Part shown: in pieces, positions 50,738 to 59,439 of the stretch | Position numbering within the stretch: position 1 is the first letter of the stretch | How the letters are laid out: the number at the start of each line of letters is the position of its first letter | DNA from: an uncultured Bacteroidales bacterium | Lineage (GTDB): Bacteria > Bacteroidota > Bacteroidia > Bacteroidales > UBA932 | Direction: 5' to 3' | DNA: 64,000 nt | Assembly (NCBI GenBank): GCA_944322565.1 | Contig: CALUPG010000002.1 | Span: 144,522-208,521, forward strand | Made by a program: the position numbers and the translations under genes | Notes under the pieces: model-generated | Databases searched by the model: none | What the model was told of the DNA's origin: nothing | The model's input: only the letters and a program-made list of their open reading frames with translations

Positions 50738-51757
50738 ATCACACTGGTTCCCGAGCCATTTTAAAAATGCCAGAACCTTTGTTGCCGGGGCATCTTTCAT
50801 GATGACACGCTTGTCCTTGTCAAGAATATAGAGGGACGGGATTGCACGCACATTGTAGAGCATGTCTGTCCTTATGACGAGATTGGGGTCACAGCCGTTG
50901 TACCAGCTGTCCGGATACCGGTCTTTGTATTCAAGCCAAGCGGCGATGTCTTCGTCGATATAAATGTTGACCACGGCAAGACGGCCTTCTGAAATCATCT
51001 TCCGGACTTCTCCGCTTTCTTCAAGGGTCCGGATGATGCCATGGCAGGATTCGCAGCCGGGATTGGAGAAGAAAAGCAGCACATAGCCGGCACTGATGCC
51101 CCACAGAGTATGCACATTGCCGTTTCTGTCGGAAAATTCAAAGTCAGCCGCCTTCTCCCCTGTGGAATTGAGGGCACACATTTCGGCTGTATAGGCATAT
51201 ATATCCCTCTGCGGCCGGGAAAAACCTTCATGCTCTGAAAGCCCCTTGACAAACGGAAGATAAAAGTCCTCATTTCGCAGGGGAGAATTCGGGTCATAGA
51301 AATATTTTTCGGCGAGATCCGCCAAAGTCTCGAACACTGTGGACGAAGAGTCATGCCTTTCAAATGCCTCTGCCCTGCTGAAAAGTCTTGACACACTCCT
51401 GCGGGCGACCGTCATGGAAACAGATTCAAGTACAGGGCAATAGTCAGCAAATGCCTGCTCCACCTCAGCGTAAGGGATTCCGTTGACATGCGCCTGGTCG
51501 CAGAAAAAGGTATCAGAAGTGTCGGTGAATCCATCCCACCAGTGCTCCGCGGCATATTCAGCAGCTTCCGGCCCACAGGCAATCATATCCGGCACCGTCA
51601 CTTTCGGGAAATGCCTGGACACCGCCTGGGCGCCCGACACCGCCCCGCCGGACCGGGAATCTCCCCTGCCTCCTCCGCAAGAAGTGCATCCGCAGACAAA
51701 CAGGCAGACTGCCGCCGCAGAAAGAGAGACAGCCATTTGTCCATATCTGATTTTCAT
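50732..51757 (-). CDS. DUF5106-type thioredoxin-like lipoprotein
   Basis: A 341-residue protein with a lipoprotein signal peptide (AAAVCLFVCGC, lipobox Cys near residue 24). Residues about 50-190 are a helical domain like DUF5106 (HWWDGFTDTSDTFF, RSVSRLFSRAEAFERH, EKYFYDPNSPLRNEDFYLPF). Residues about 200-341 are a thioredoxin fold (TGEKAADFEFSDRNGNVHTL, FFSNPGCESCHGI with a CESC active-site pair, and AIPSLYILDKDKRVI with the cis-Pro). Related proteins are secreted thiol-disulfide oxidoreductases of TlpA type common in Bacteroidales; the target is unknown. It is monocistronic and divergent from the large peptidase-like gene. Confidence 0.83.
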   Translation of the reverse strand: MKIRYGQMAVSLSAAAVCLFVCGCTSCGGGRGDSRSGGAVSGAQAVSRHFPKVTVPDMIACGPEAAEYAAEHWWDGFTDTSDTFFCDQAHVNGIPYAEVEQAFADYCPVLESVSMTVARRSVSRLFSRAEAFERHDSSSTVFETLADLAEKYFYDPNSPLRNEDFYLPFVKGLSEHEGFSRPQRDIYAYTAEMCALNSTGEKAADFEFSDRNGNVHTLWGISAGYVLLFFSNPGCESCHGIIRTLEESGEVRKMISEGRLAVVNIYIDEDIAAWLEYKDRYPDSWYNGCDPNLVIRTDMLYNVRAIPSLYILDKDKRVIMKDAPATKVLAFLKWLGNQCDS

Positions 51758-51828
51758 ATAATATCTATTATTTTTCCATTTGCTCCCATTGGCATTCCAA
51801 AATTATAAATTGTTCCGATTTTTGTGAC

Positions 51829-51836
51829 TATTTTTG
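51829..51836 (+). promoter_or_regulatory. -7 promoter element with an almost leaderless start
   Basis: TATTTTTG matches TAnnTTTG and lies nine bases before the ATG at 51846, so the mRNA leader would be about five bases. It overlaps the in-frame start at 51834, which is therefore rejected. Confidence 0.6.
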
Positions 51837-51845
51837 CAGCGCAAT

Positions 51846-54800
51846 ATGAAGAATTTCCATAAACTGATTGTTATATTGGTGCTGTTGGGGCTTCCTTTTA
51901 TGGCAGAAGCCCAGTTCTATTCCGTGGGAGACGACCCTGGCCGACTGAAGTGGTACAGCATTGAAAGCCGGAACTACAGAATCATATATCCGGGGGGACT
52001 TGACTCGCTTGCAAGAGTCTACGGCGAAATGCTGGAACAGTACAGGCTTCCGGTAGGGGCAAGTGCCGGATATTTTCCCGGAGAGATGACCAGAAAAAAG
52101 ATGCCTGTCATCCTGCATGCCTGCAACGCCCAGTCAAACGGGTCAGTGGCCTGGGCTCCGAAGCGTATGGACCTGTTCACATCCCCGCAGGGCTACGGAG
52201 CTGAAGCCATGCCCTGGGAAAAGATGCTGGCGATACATGAATCCAGGCATGTCGCCCAGATGCAGTTCGGGCTCAGCAATGCATTCAGGCCATTTTACTG
52301 GATATTCGGTGAAATGTTCGCTGGAGCCATGCCTGGAATCTATCCCAGCAAATGGATGCTGGAGGGAGATGCGGTCGTGGCGGAAACAGCTCTGACAGAT
52401 GCCGGAAGAGGCCGTTCCGCCGATTTTCTCAATTATTACATGGCGGCCTTTGACAACGGGGACTTCAGGAACTGGAACCGGTGGAGATACGGTTCATTCA
52501 AATATTTTACTCCTGACCACTATGCCCTCGGCTACATGACCATAAGCGGGATAAGATATTCTTCAGGAAAAGCAGGATTCATGGGAGACTATCTGACGCA
52601 TGTCTCCAGACGGCCGTATGACATCTTTTCATACAGTACAATAAGCAAAAGATATACAGGAAAGAACTTCAGAAAGGCATTTGACGCCACCATGCAACTG
52701 TATCATGATATCTGGAGTGAAGAAAAGTCTCTCCGTGCCCCTTTCCTGAAAGCGGAACAAATCAGCAGACCCAAAAAAGAATACACTGAATATTCTGACA
52801 TTTTTGTCGCAGGTGACACGGTATATGCCCTGAAGGAAAGCATGGGCAGGGCCAAGTCCCTTGTGATGAGGCTGCCTTCAGGAAAAGAAAAGGTCCTCTC
52901 TTCATTCGGAGTCACTTCAGGCCCGCTGTGGCATTCTCCGGAAACCGGCAAAGTCTGGTGGAGCGAATATATCTGTGACGAAAGATGGTCACAGGAAATA
53001 CATTCCGTCATCCGATACTGCGACCTTAAGACAGGTAAAAAGAAATCCTTCACAAAAAAGGGAAAGAAATTCTGCCCTTCAGTCTCTGCTGACGGCAAAC
53101 TGCTCGCCGTGACGGACTATCCGACAGAAGGAGGGTCAGGAATAGAGATATTTGACATAGAATCCGGAAAATCCCTGAAATATGTCCATGCCCCCGATTC
53201 CCTGCAGGTGACAGAGGCAGTATTCGCTGCAGGCGGACTTTTCATCGCCGGGATATCTGAGCACGGATACGGACTTTATTCCGAAGACTTCTGTCCTCTT
53301 CTCGGTCCTGAACCGGTCAAAATCACCCGAGTGAGGCCTTCCGGCGATGCCCTTGTGTTCACTTCCGGCAAGAACGGAGTCAACGAACTTTACAGCTACA
53401 GCCCTGATGACGGCACTCTCAGGCAGATGACATCAACGGAATATGGGGCCGGAGACTTCACTTTCAGCAGCGACGGAACATCCCTGTATTATGCGGCCGT
53501 CCGGCATGACGGAAAGCCTGTAATGTCCGTTCCGGCCGATTCCCTTCTGCATCGGGAAACTGCATTCAGCGACATCCACAGATACAGGATAGCTGACGAA
53601 CTGTCAAGACAGGAGAAACTCCTGTCTGATGTGCAGGAAATAAATGTCCCTGAACAAAAGGACAGTGCACAGGACGGAGGAGACACTGTCCTATTCTCAA
53701 ATCCGGAAAGATACCGCAAGTTCGCGCATCTGTTCAACATCCATTCATGGGCTCCGGTCTATTTCAATGTGGACAACATCATGAACCTGAGCTATGACTA
53801 TTTCTATGAACTCGCTTCACCGGGAGCGGCGGCAGTCATCCAGAACAATCTCGGCACCATGTCGGCCAACTTCGGATATTCGGCGCACAGAGATCCGTAC
53901 GATGTGAGCGCATGGAGACATTCCGGACATCTGAAATTCACATACTCAGGTCTGTACCCTGTGATTGAAGCCTCTCTTGACATAAACGACCGGGCCGCCT
54001 TCAACTACACTTTCAACCAATATGACGGTACCGGAGTTTACCTTTCAATGACCGGGAGGCAGTCATCCCGGCCATGTATAAAAGGCAGTCTGACTGTCTA
54101 TGTCCCATTCAATTTCTCTTCCGGAGGATGGTCCAGAGGTATCATCCCGCAGGTGTCGTATTCCATTTCAAATGACCTGTATGACACTGGAGTCCTTCAC
54201 TGGAAAATGCTTCAGGCAACAGGCATTCCGTTGATTCTGCTCTCTGCAGGAAGCAAGGAGAAGGGTCTCTCAATTCCGGCACAGAGCGTGACTGCTGCCG
54301 TAAGGGCCTATACAATCCGTTCTGCCGCCCAATCCGAGATCTACCCGGACTGGGGAATCGGGATTGAAACAGGAGTATCGATGAATGCGGGGCTTGCCCG
54401 ATGGTTCTCACCTGTCGGCTACCTGTACGCATACGGTTATCTTCCGGGAATCACCCATAGCCAGGGACTCCGGCTCGGAGCCATGTATCAGAGACAGCTT
54501 CAAGGGGGCTCGGTATTTGACACCGGGCTGCTCAATACTCTTCCGCGCGGACTTGCAGCATCGGGAGACTTGAGAAATAAAATCATGAGAGCCCGCAGCA
54601 GTGCAAAAATATCCGCTGACTATGCCATCCCCATTTATCTCGGAGACTTCAGCATCGGACCTGTATTCTACGGAAAACGGGCAGTAGTCACTCCGCATTT
54701 TGACTGGACATTCATCGGCGGAGAAGACGGACTGTTCTCTGGCGGAGGACTGTTCTCGGCAGGAATAACGGCGCAGATAGAGTTCGGGTGTTTCTTCTGG

Positions 54801-54935
54801 ATAGGAACACCTGTCAGCATCGGCCTGACATGGTCATATAACGGAGGCCCATCCTTCAGCCGTCTTGAAGCGGCAGGCATCGATATGCCGCGCAATTATT
54901 TCGGTCCGGCAATAAGCTTCTCCCTGCCGCAGTAA
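51846..54935 (+). CDS. Large secreted HExxH protein with propeller and barrel-like C-terminus
   Basis: A 1029-residue protein of unknown function. A signal peptide (LIVILVLLGLPFMAEAQ) is followed by a gluzincin-like domain with HESRH (131-135) and a candidate third zinc ligand in MLEGDAVVAET (Glu173). Residues about 290-600 show blade-like repeats typical of TolB/WD40-like propellers (FCPSVSADGKLLAVTDYPTEGGSGIEIFDIESGK; FTFSSDGTSLYYAA). The last 350 residues alternate as in an outer-membrane barrel (RAAFNYTFNQYDGTGVYLSMTG, IEFGCFFWIGTPVSIGLTWSYN) and end ISFSLPQ. This points to a surface-anchored metalloprotease-like protein. It is not a TonB receptor or SusD protein. Its stop abuts the convergent exporter gene. 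Confidence 0.8.
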   Translation: MKNFHKLIVILVLLGLPFMAEAQFYSVGDDPGRLKWYSIESRNYRIIYPGGLDSLARVYGEMLEQYRLPVGASAGYFPGEMTRKKMPVILHACNAQSNGSVAWAPKRMDLFTSPQGYGAEAMPWEKMLAIHESRHVAQMQFGLSNAFRPFYWIFGEMFAGAMPGIYPSKWMLEGDAVVAETALTDAGRGRSADFLNYYMAAFDNGDFRNWNRWRYGSFKYFTPDHYALGYMTISGIRYSSGKAGFMGDYLTHVSRRPYDIFSYSTISKRYTGKNFRKAFDATMQLYHDIWSEEKSLRAPFLKAEQISRPKKEYTEYSDIFVAGDTVYALKESMGRAKSLVMRLPSGKEKVLSSFGVTSGPLWHSPETGKVWWSEYICDERWSQEIHSVIRYCDLKTGKKKSFTKKGKKFCPSVSADGKLLAVTDYPTEGGSGIEIFDIESGKSLKYVHAPDSLQVTEAVFAAGGLFIAGISEHGYGLYSEDFCPLLGPEPVKITRVRPSGDALVFTSGKNGVNELYSYSPDDGTLRQMTSTEYGAGDFTFSSDGTSLYYAAVRHDGKPVMSVPADSLLHRETAFSDIHRYRIADELSRQEKLLSDVQEINVPEQKDSAQDGGDTVLFSNPERYRKFAHLFNIHSWAPVYFNVDNIMNLSYDYFYELASPGAAAVIQNNLGTMSANFGYSAHRDPYDVSAWRHSGHLKFTYSGLYPVIEASLDINDRAAFNYTFNQYDGTGVYLSMTGRQSSRPCIKGSLTVYVPFNFSSGGWSRGIIPQVSYSISNDLYDTGVLHWKMLQATGIPLILLSAGSKEKGLSIPAQSVTAAVRAYTIRSAAQSEIYPDWGIGIETGVSMNAGLARWFSPVGYLYAYGYLPGITHSQGLRLGAMYQRQLQGGSVFDTGLLNTLPRGLAASGDLRNKIMRARSSAKISADYAIPIYLGDFSIGPVFYGKRAVVTPHFDWTFIGGEDGLFSGGGLFSAGITAQIEFGCFFWIGTPVSIGLTWSYNGGPSFSRLEAAGIDMPRNYFGPAISFSLPQ

Positions 54936-56171
54936 TCAGAACATCGGCTTGATGACCCCGAACATCACCCATGCCACGAGAAGGGTCACAATAATGTTGA
55001 AAGTCTGCGAAATCAGGAACACATAGAGAGGTCTGCGGTTTTCCTTGCCGAATATCTCGGAGAATCTTGTCTCAAGACCGATGCAGACGAAAGCTATGCT
55101 GAAGAGAGTGTTCTGGAATCCTTTTGTCACTGTGCCGACAGCCTTGGCCGTTGTCTCGTCCATACAGAAGCTGAACACGAGGGAAGCAAGGATAAATCCT
55201 ACGACGAATTTCGGGAAACGGTCCCAGATGACGCCCAAAGTCGGACGCTCCGCCTGATTTGTCCCCCGGTACGACCACATAAGCGAGATGATGAATGCAG
55301 CCACACCCAAAAGTACATTCTGCGAGGACTTCACTATCACGGCTGTCTTGGCCGCAGTCTCCCCTATCAGAGTTCCGGAAGCCGCCACAGCCCCTGTCGT
55401 GTCGATTGTCCCTCCGAGCCAGGCCCCTGCCACTTCTTCATCCAGACCCATGAGTCCGGAAAGCCACGGCAGCAGATACATCATCGGAATGGCTATGATG
55501 AGGACGAGGGATATCACATAGGAAAGTTTTTTGTTATCTCCCTTTATGACTCCGCAGGTTGCGATTGCCGCAGACACTCCGCAGATGGAAACTGCCGATG
55601 ACAGCATTGTCCTCATTTCAGGGTCAACACGCATCTTCTTGCCGACCCAGAATGCAAAATACCAGACCGAAAAAACTACAATGAGCGACTGCGCCAGCCC
55701 GAATGCCCCCGATTCAAGGACTTCCTTGAAAAGAATGGTGGAACCGAGGCAGATGATTCCTATCTTGATGTAGAATTCGCTCTGAATGGCAGGTTTCAGC
55801 CATTTTGGAACACCGAATACATTGCTGACCAGAAGTCCCAGTATCACTGCAAAAAACACAGGCTCAAAGCCGAGTTTCTTGACGGAAGGGATTGATGCCA
55901 GCAGCTGGGCGCCGAGAGTCAGGGAGAAAATGACGAGCAATGACAGGAAAATGCCTTTGAGAGGCCTCCTGAGAGCCGCCGAGGTGACATAAGTCAGCAC
56001 CAGCACAAAAAGAAACATATACAGGGCCGAAAGCCAGTCTTCGCCTGACACGAGAGTCTTCGGCATCTCCGGCATAATCGTCGGAAACGCTATGGCGAGG
56101 GCAAGGATGAGCGCTCCGGCAAAGACTATTATCCAGTCTTCCGAGGCAAATTGTCTAAGCCACTTCTTCAT
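54936..56171 (-). CDS. YeiH-family putative sulfate exporter
   Basis: A 411-residue membrane protein with about ten TM helices, of the UPF0324/YeiH family (PF03601). Typical segments are FGVPKWLKPAIQSEFYIKIGIICLGSTILFKEVL, MLSSAVSICGVSAAIATCGVI and WLGGTIDTTGAVAASGTLIGETA. Members have been linked to export of sulfate or related anions, but transport data are scarce, so the substrate is an inference. The first 35 residues and an extra TM pair lengthen it compared with E. coli YeiH. It has its own promoter, divergent from the CpXC gene. Confidence 0.88.
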   Translation of the reverse strand: MKKWLRQFASEDWIIVFAGALILALAIAFPTIMPEMPKTLVSGEDWLSALYMFLFVLVLTYVTSAALRRPLKGIFLSLLVIFSLTLGAQLLASIPSVKKLGFEPVFFAVILGLLVSNVFGVPKWLKPAIQSEFYIKIGIICLGSTILFKEVLESGAFGLAQSLIVVFSVWYFAFWVGKKMRVDPEMRTMLSSAVSICGVSAAIATCGVIKGDNKKLSYVISLVLIIAIPMMYLLPWLSGLMGLDEEVAGAWLGGTIDTTGAVAASGTLIGETAAKTAVIVKSSQNVLLGVAAFIISLMWSYRGTNQAERPTLGVIWDRFPKFVVGFILASLVFSFCMDETTAKAVGTVTKGFQNTLFSIAFVCIGLETRFSEIFGKENRRPLYVFLISQTFNIIVTLLVAWVMFGVIKPMF

Positions 56172-56235
56172 TCTGCAGAAATTTGGTTTTGGTTCAGTAC
56201 ATTCCGCATTACTGCCGCAGCAGGACGGAAAGCGA

Positions 56236-56243
56236 CAAAGATA
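56236..56243 (-). promoter_or_regulatory. -7 promoter element for the YeiH-family gene
   Basis: The minus strand reads TATCTTTG, a full match to TAnnTTTG, with a leader of about 60 bases. Confidence 0.65.
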
Positions 56244-56291
56244 ATTTCAATTTATAATAATTCCAAATATTGTCAAATGCCGCACATTTGC

Positions 56292-56299
56292 TATCTTTG
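56292..56299 (+). promoter_or_regulatory. -7 promoter element for the CpXC gene
   Basis: TATCTTTG matches TAnnTTTG. It lies inside the longest open frame (from 56270), which shows that the real start is downstream, at 56363. Confidence 0.65.
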
Positions 56300-56362
56300 T
56301 CCGCCGGAAACAATATTCTTTTCAGGAGAACCCGCTGTCAAGACAATATACTGGAAACAACC

Positions 56363-57028
56363 ATGTCAATCATAAGAAACGCCGAAGCCTCCTGCACGAA
56401 ATGCGGAGCAAAAGACAACATCACCATATACAGGAGCATCAATGTATCCGAGAATCCGGAACTCAAGGACAAGGTCAAGGACGGCTCTCTCTTCCTGTGG
56501 AAATGCCCTTCTTGCGGACAGGTGAATCTGGCAAAATATGAGACTCTGTACCATGATCCTGACAAAAAACTGATGATATGGCTGCTTCCTGACGGGATTG
56601 ACATATCTGAAGCCCAGATGAATTCAATCTCCCTCCATGCAAAGGCCATAGGCAACTATACACTCAGGCTTGTGTCAGACACCGGTTCCCTGATGGAAAA
56701 AGTACTTGTCGCTGATGCCGGACTGGATGATGCAGTGATTGAAATCTGCAAGTATGTCACAAAGATGGAGATAATGGCCAAGACTCCGGACAAGGGAAAG
56801 GCAGGCAACATTGCATCCTCTGTCTTCCATTTCTACTCTGTGCAGGGAGAGGGTCCGGACCGCACCATCACCCTGATGTACCCTTCTGAAGGCAGGATGA
56901 CAGGTGTGAGCATAGGGTACAATGTCTATGAGGACTGCTTGGGAATCATGCAGAGGAATCCTGAAATGAAGCCAGGCGAAGGATTTGAAAGAATCGATTC
57001 CGCCTGGCTTGAGTCTCATATAAGATAG
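56363..57028 (+). CDS. CpXC-domain protein
   Basis: A 221-residue soluble protein with two pairs of Cys near the N-terminus, ASCTKCGAKD and WKCPSCGQVN, about 40 residues apart, forming a zinc ribbon of CpXC type. The middle part (KYETLYHDPDKKLMIWLLPDGID) matches the CpXC domain pattern. The remainder looks alpha/beta with no known motif. The function of the family is not known; the zinc ribbon suggests protein or nucleic-acid binding. It is monocistronic with its own promoter. A TGTCCGG/CCGGACA hairpin (57030-57051) lies between it and the convergent galK. Confidence 0.82.
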   Translation: MSIIRNAEASCTKCGAKDNITIYRSINVSENPELKDKVKDGSLFLWKCPSCGQVNLAKYETLYHDPDKKLMIWLLPDGIDISEAQMNSISLHAKAIGNYTLRLVSDTGSLMEKVLVADAGLDDAVIEICKYVTKMEIMAKTPDKGKAGNIASSVFHFYSVQGEGPDRTITLMYPSEGRMTGVSIGYNVYEDCLGIMQRNPEMKPGEGFERIDSAWLESHIR

Positions 57029-57056
57029 ATGTCCGGGATGCAGTCCGGACAATGTT

Positions 57057-58208
57057 CTATTCCAGCTTGCGCGCCCCGTCACTGATGACTACGTCATAGA
57101 CTTTCGGCTCATGACCGAATTTTTCCTTGAATGCGGCCTTGGCCCTGGTAATGAATCCTTCGTAGAGTTCATTCCTGACAAGGTTGATGGTGCAGCCGCC
57201 GAAACCGCCGCCCATGACTCTGGAGCCGGTGACCCCGCACTCTTTCGCAATGTCATTGAGATAATCAAGCTCTTCACAGCTGACTTCATAAAGGCGGCTC
57301 ATGCCGTGATGTGTCTCATACATCTTCTCTCCGACTGTCTCATAATCTCCCCTTTCAAGAGCATCACATACATCAAGCACACGCTGAACCTCTTCTATCA
57401 CATATTCAGCCCTCCTGTAATCCTCTTCTGAAATGACCGGCCTGACTTCCTCCAGCCATTCTTTGCGGGCATCCCTGAGAAATTCCACCTCAGGATGATT
57501 CTTCCTTATGGCCGCTGCCGCCCTTTCGCATGACTCACGCCTCCTGTTATAGGCCGACGACGCCAGTTCATGCTTTACGACAGAATCCAGCAGAACAAGC
57601 CTGTAGCCTTGTGGAGCCGGGTTGAACGGATAGTACCTGTATTCCATTGTCTTGCAGTCAAGTCTCATCAGATGACCCTTTTTCCCGAATATCGACGCGA
57701 ACTGGTCCATGATGCCGCACTTGACTCCGCAATAGTTGTGTTCAGTGGCCTGGCCTATCCTGGCAAGCTCGAACTTGTCAATGCCGAGGTTGAAAAGATA
57801 ATTAAGGGCAAATGCGAATGTGCTTTCAAGAGCCGCTGATGAAGACATTCCTGCACCGAGCGGCACATCGCCCGCAAACACTGCATTGAATCCTCCTATC
57901 CTGCCCCCACGCTTGATTATTTCACGGCAGACGCCGAACACATATCTTGCCCAGCTCTGCTGAGGTATGTCTTCCTCTTCAAATCCGAATTCCACGCATT
58001 CGTCAAGATCAAGGGCATATACACATGCTTTCTCCGAGCCGTTCAGCTCCATTTCCGCCATTATTCCCTTATCCACTGCTCCAGGAAAGACATATCCTCC
58101 GTTGTAGTCTGTATGTTCGCCGATGAGATTGATTCTGCCGGCAGAGGCGAAGAACTCGCCGTCATGCCCGAAAAGAGTTCTGAATTTTTCAGATATCCTT
58201 GATTTCAT
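57057..58208 (-). CDS. galK: Galactokinase
   Basis: A 383-residue GHMP kinase that phosphorylates galactose at C1. The three family motifs are visible: GRINLIGEHTDYNGGYVFPG (sugar binding), VPLGAGMSSSAALESTFAF (phosphate loop), and a late motif SRVMGGGFGGCTINLV. It has the usual bacterial length. It is the first step of the Leloir pathway, for which galM in this window supplies the alpha anomer. It lies 40 bases downstream of the secreted EEP gene's stop on the same strand, and no convincing -7 element was found in that gap. Confidence 0.97.
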   Translation of the reverse strand: MKSRISEKFRTLFGHDGEFFASAGRINLIGEHTDYNGGYVFPGAVDKGIMAEMELNGSEKACVYALDLDECVEFGFEEEDIPQQSWARYVFGVCREIIKRGGRIGGFNAVFAGDVPLGAGMSSSAALESTFAFALNYLFNLGIDKFELARIGQATEHNYCGVKCGIMDQFASIFGKKGHLMRLDCKTMEYRYYPFNPAPQGYRLVLLDSVVKHELASSAYNRRRESCERAAAAIRKNHPEVEFLRDARKEWLEEVRPVISEEDYRRAEYVIEEVQRVLDVCDALERGDYETVGEKMYETHHGMSRLYEVSCEELDYLNDIAKECGVTGSRVMGGGFGGCTINLVRNELYEGFITRAKAAFKEKFGHEPKVYDVVISDGARKLE

Positions 58209-58248
58209 TTTTATTGTTGTTTAATAGTTTTTGTCAAAATCATGCAGT

Positions 58249-59319
58249 TCATCTTCCAAAGATACCAATATCCTCTGACAAAGCAATTTTTATTTTCAAC
58301 AATATGGGACAATGGTCGCTCACTCCCCCGATATATCTCGGTCCTGAATATGTTCTGAACGGTTTTTCTCCGGAATGGGCAGTATCCGGGACTGTAAGGA
58401 ACGGAATATCAGGTATCACCATTTCCGAGTCAACAGCTACCGGAGGGGACACTATGAACATATCTATGAGCTCCCGTTTCCCCTGATACCTGATAGTCCC
58501 CTTCCCCTGCTCATGGAGACAATCAGCCATATTGACAAGAAAAGACGCATCGAATTTAAACAGATGGCTGTCAGGAGTATCATTGAAATCCCCCATGCAC
58601 ACAATTTCAGGTATCCTGTCTGCAGATGCGGAACATATCGAGTCGCAAACCGAAACCATGACATCCATGGCCGCCTTTCTTTTCGGGGCCGACACTTCCT
58701 CTCCCCCGAATTTTGAAGGATGATGGTTAACCAGAAAATGCCATGTCTCCCCGCTTGGAAAATGCTCCAGAGCCACATACAGTATGTCTCTTGTCAAAAA
58801 CGGAGCCGGTCCTCCGCTGGAGCCTGCATCCCCGTCGTATTCAGGCCTTCCGGGGACACGGACAGGCCTTGCACTGATTTTTTGGAAAATTTCTTTCCTG
58901 TAGACGAGCGCGACATCAATTCCTCTCGGATCAGGAGAATCGTAATGCACCGCCTCGTACCCATATTTGCGCAATGCCGTTGATTTAATAATTGAATTCA
59001 GCACAAATCCGTTTTCCACTTCGGCAAATCCGGCGACATCAGGCATTCTCCCGTATCTGCTTCCTGTCCATAGCAGCGCCTTGGCCACTGCATTGCACTT
59101 TGTGTAAAACCTGCCCTTAGTCCAGCGCCTCTCCCCGAATGATGAAAATTCCCTGTCAGAATCACCGGCACCCGAATCCCTCCAGTCAAAGAAATTCTCC
59201 AGATTCCAGAAAAGCACCAGCAGAGAATCATTCCCGGCATATGCCGGAGACACCTGAATCACAAGACATAATGTCATTGTGACAATTCCTGCAGCAATAT
59301 CTCTTGACATAATTGACAT
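58249..59319 (-). CDS. Secreted endonuclease/exonuclease/phosphatase-family protein
   Basis: A 356-residue protein with a signal peptide (IAAGIVTMTLCLVIQVSPAYA). The EEP fold is marked by LFWNLENFFD near the start, AEVENGFVL with the metal-binding Glu, VNHHPSKFGG, the catalytic GDFNDTPDS and the final SDHCPILLKI. Enzymes of this fold cleave DNA, RNA or phosphodiesters such as lipids. Secreted members are common in Bacteroidetes, where scavenging of nucleic acid or phosphate is the likely role. The ATG at 59310 (MSRDIAAG) is an alternative start. Confidence 0.88.
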   Translation of the reverse strand: MSIMSRDIAAGIVTMTLCLVIQVSPAYAGNDSLLVLFWNLENFFDWRDSGAGDSDREFSSFGERRWTKGRFYTKCNAVAKALLWTGSRYGRMPDVAGFAEVENGFVLNSIIKSTALRKYGYEAVHYDSPDPRGIDVALVYRKEIFQKISARPVRVPGRPEYDGDAGSSGGPAPFLTRDILYVALEHFPSGETWHFLVNHHPSKFGGEEVSAPKRKAAMDVMVSVCDSICSASADRIPEIVCMGDFNDTPDSHLFKFDASFLVNMADCLHEQGKGTIRYQGKRELIDMFIVSPPVAVDSEMVIPDIPFLTVPDTAHSGEKPFRTYSGPRYIGGVSDHCPILLKIKIALSEDIGIFGR

Positions 59320-59409
59320 GTTTTATTCATGATTATTCCGAATATCGGCACATAAAAGAGAAATAAAGTCCAAAAAGAGAAAAATGTGGTGAAATGCATG
59401 AATAATTCG

Positions 59410-59417
59410 TAACTTTG
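59410..59417 (+). promoter_or_regulatory. -7 promoter element for ychF
   Basis: TAACTTTG matches TAnnTTTG, 22 bases upstream of the ATG at 59440. Confidence 0.65.
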
Positions 59418-59439
59418 CCGCCCAAAACAGCATAATATC

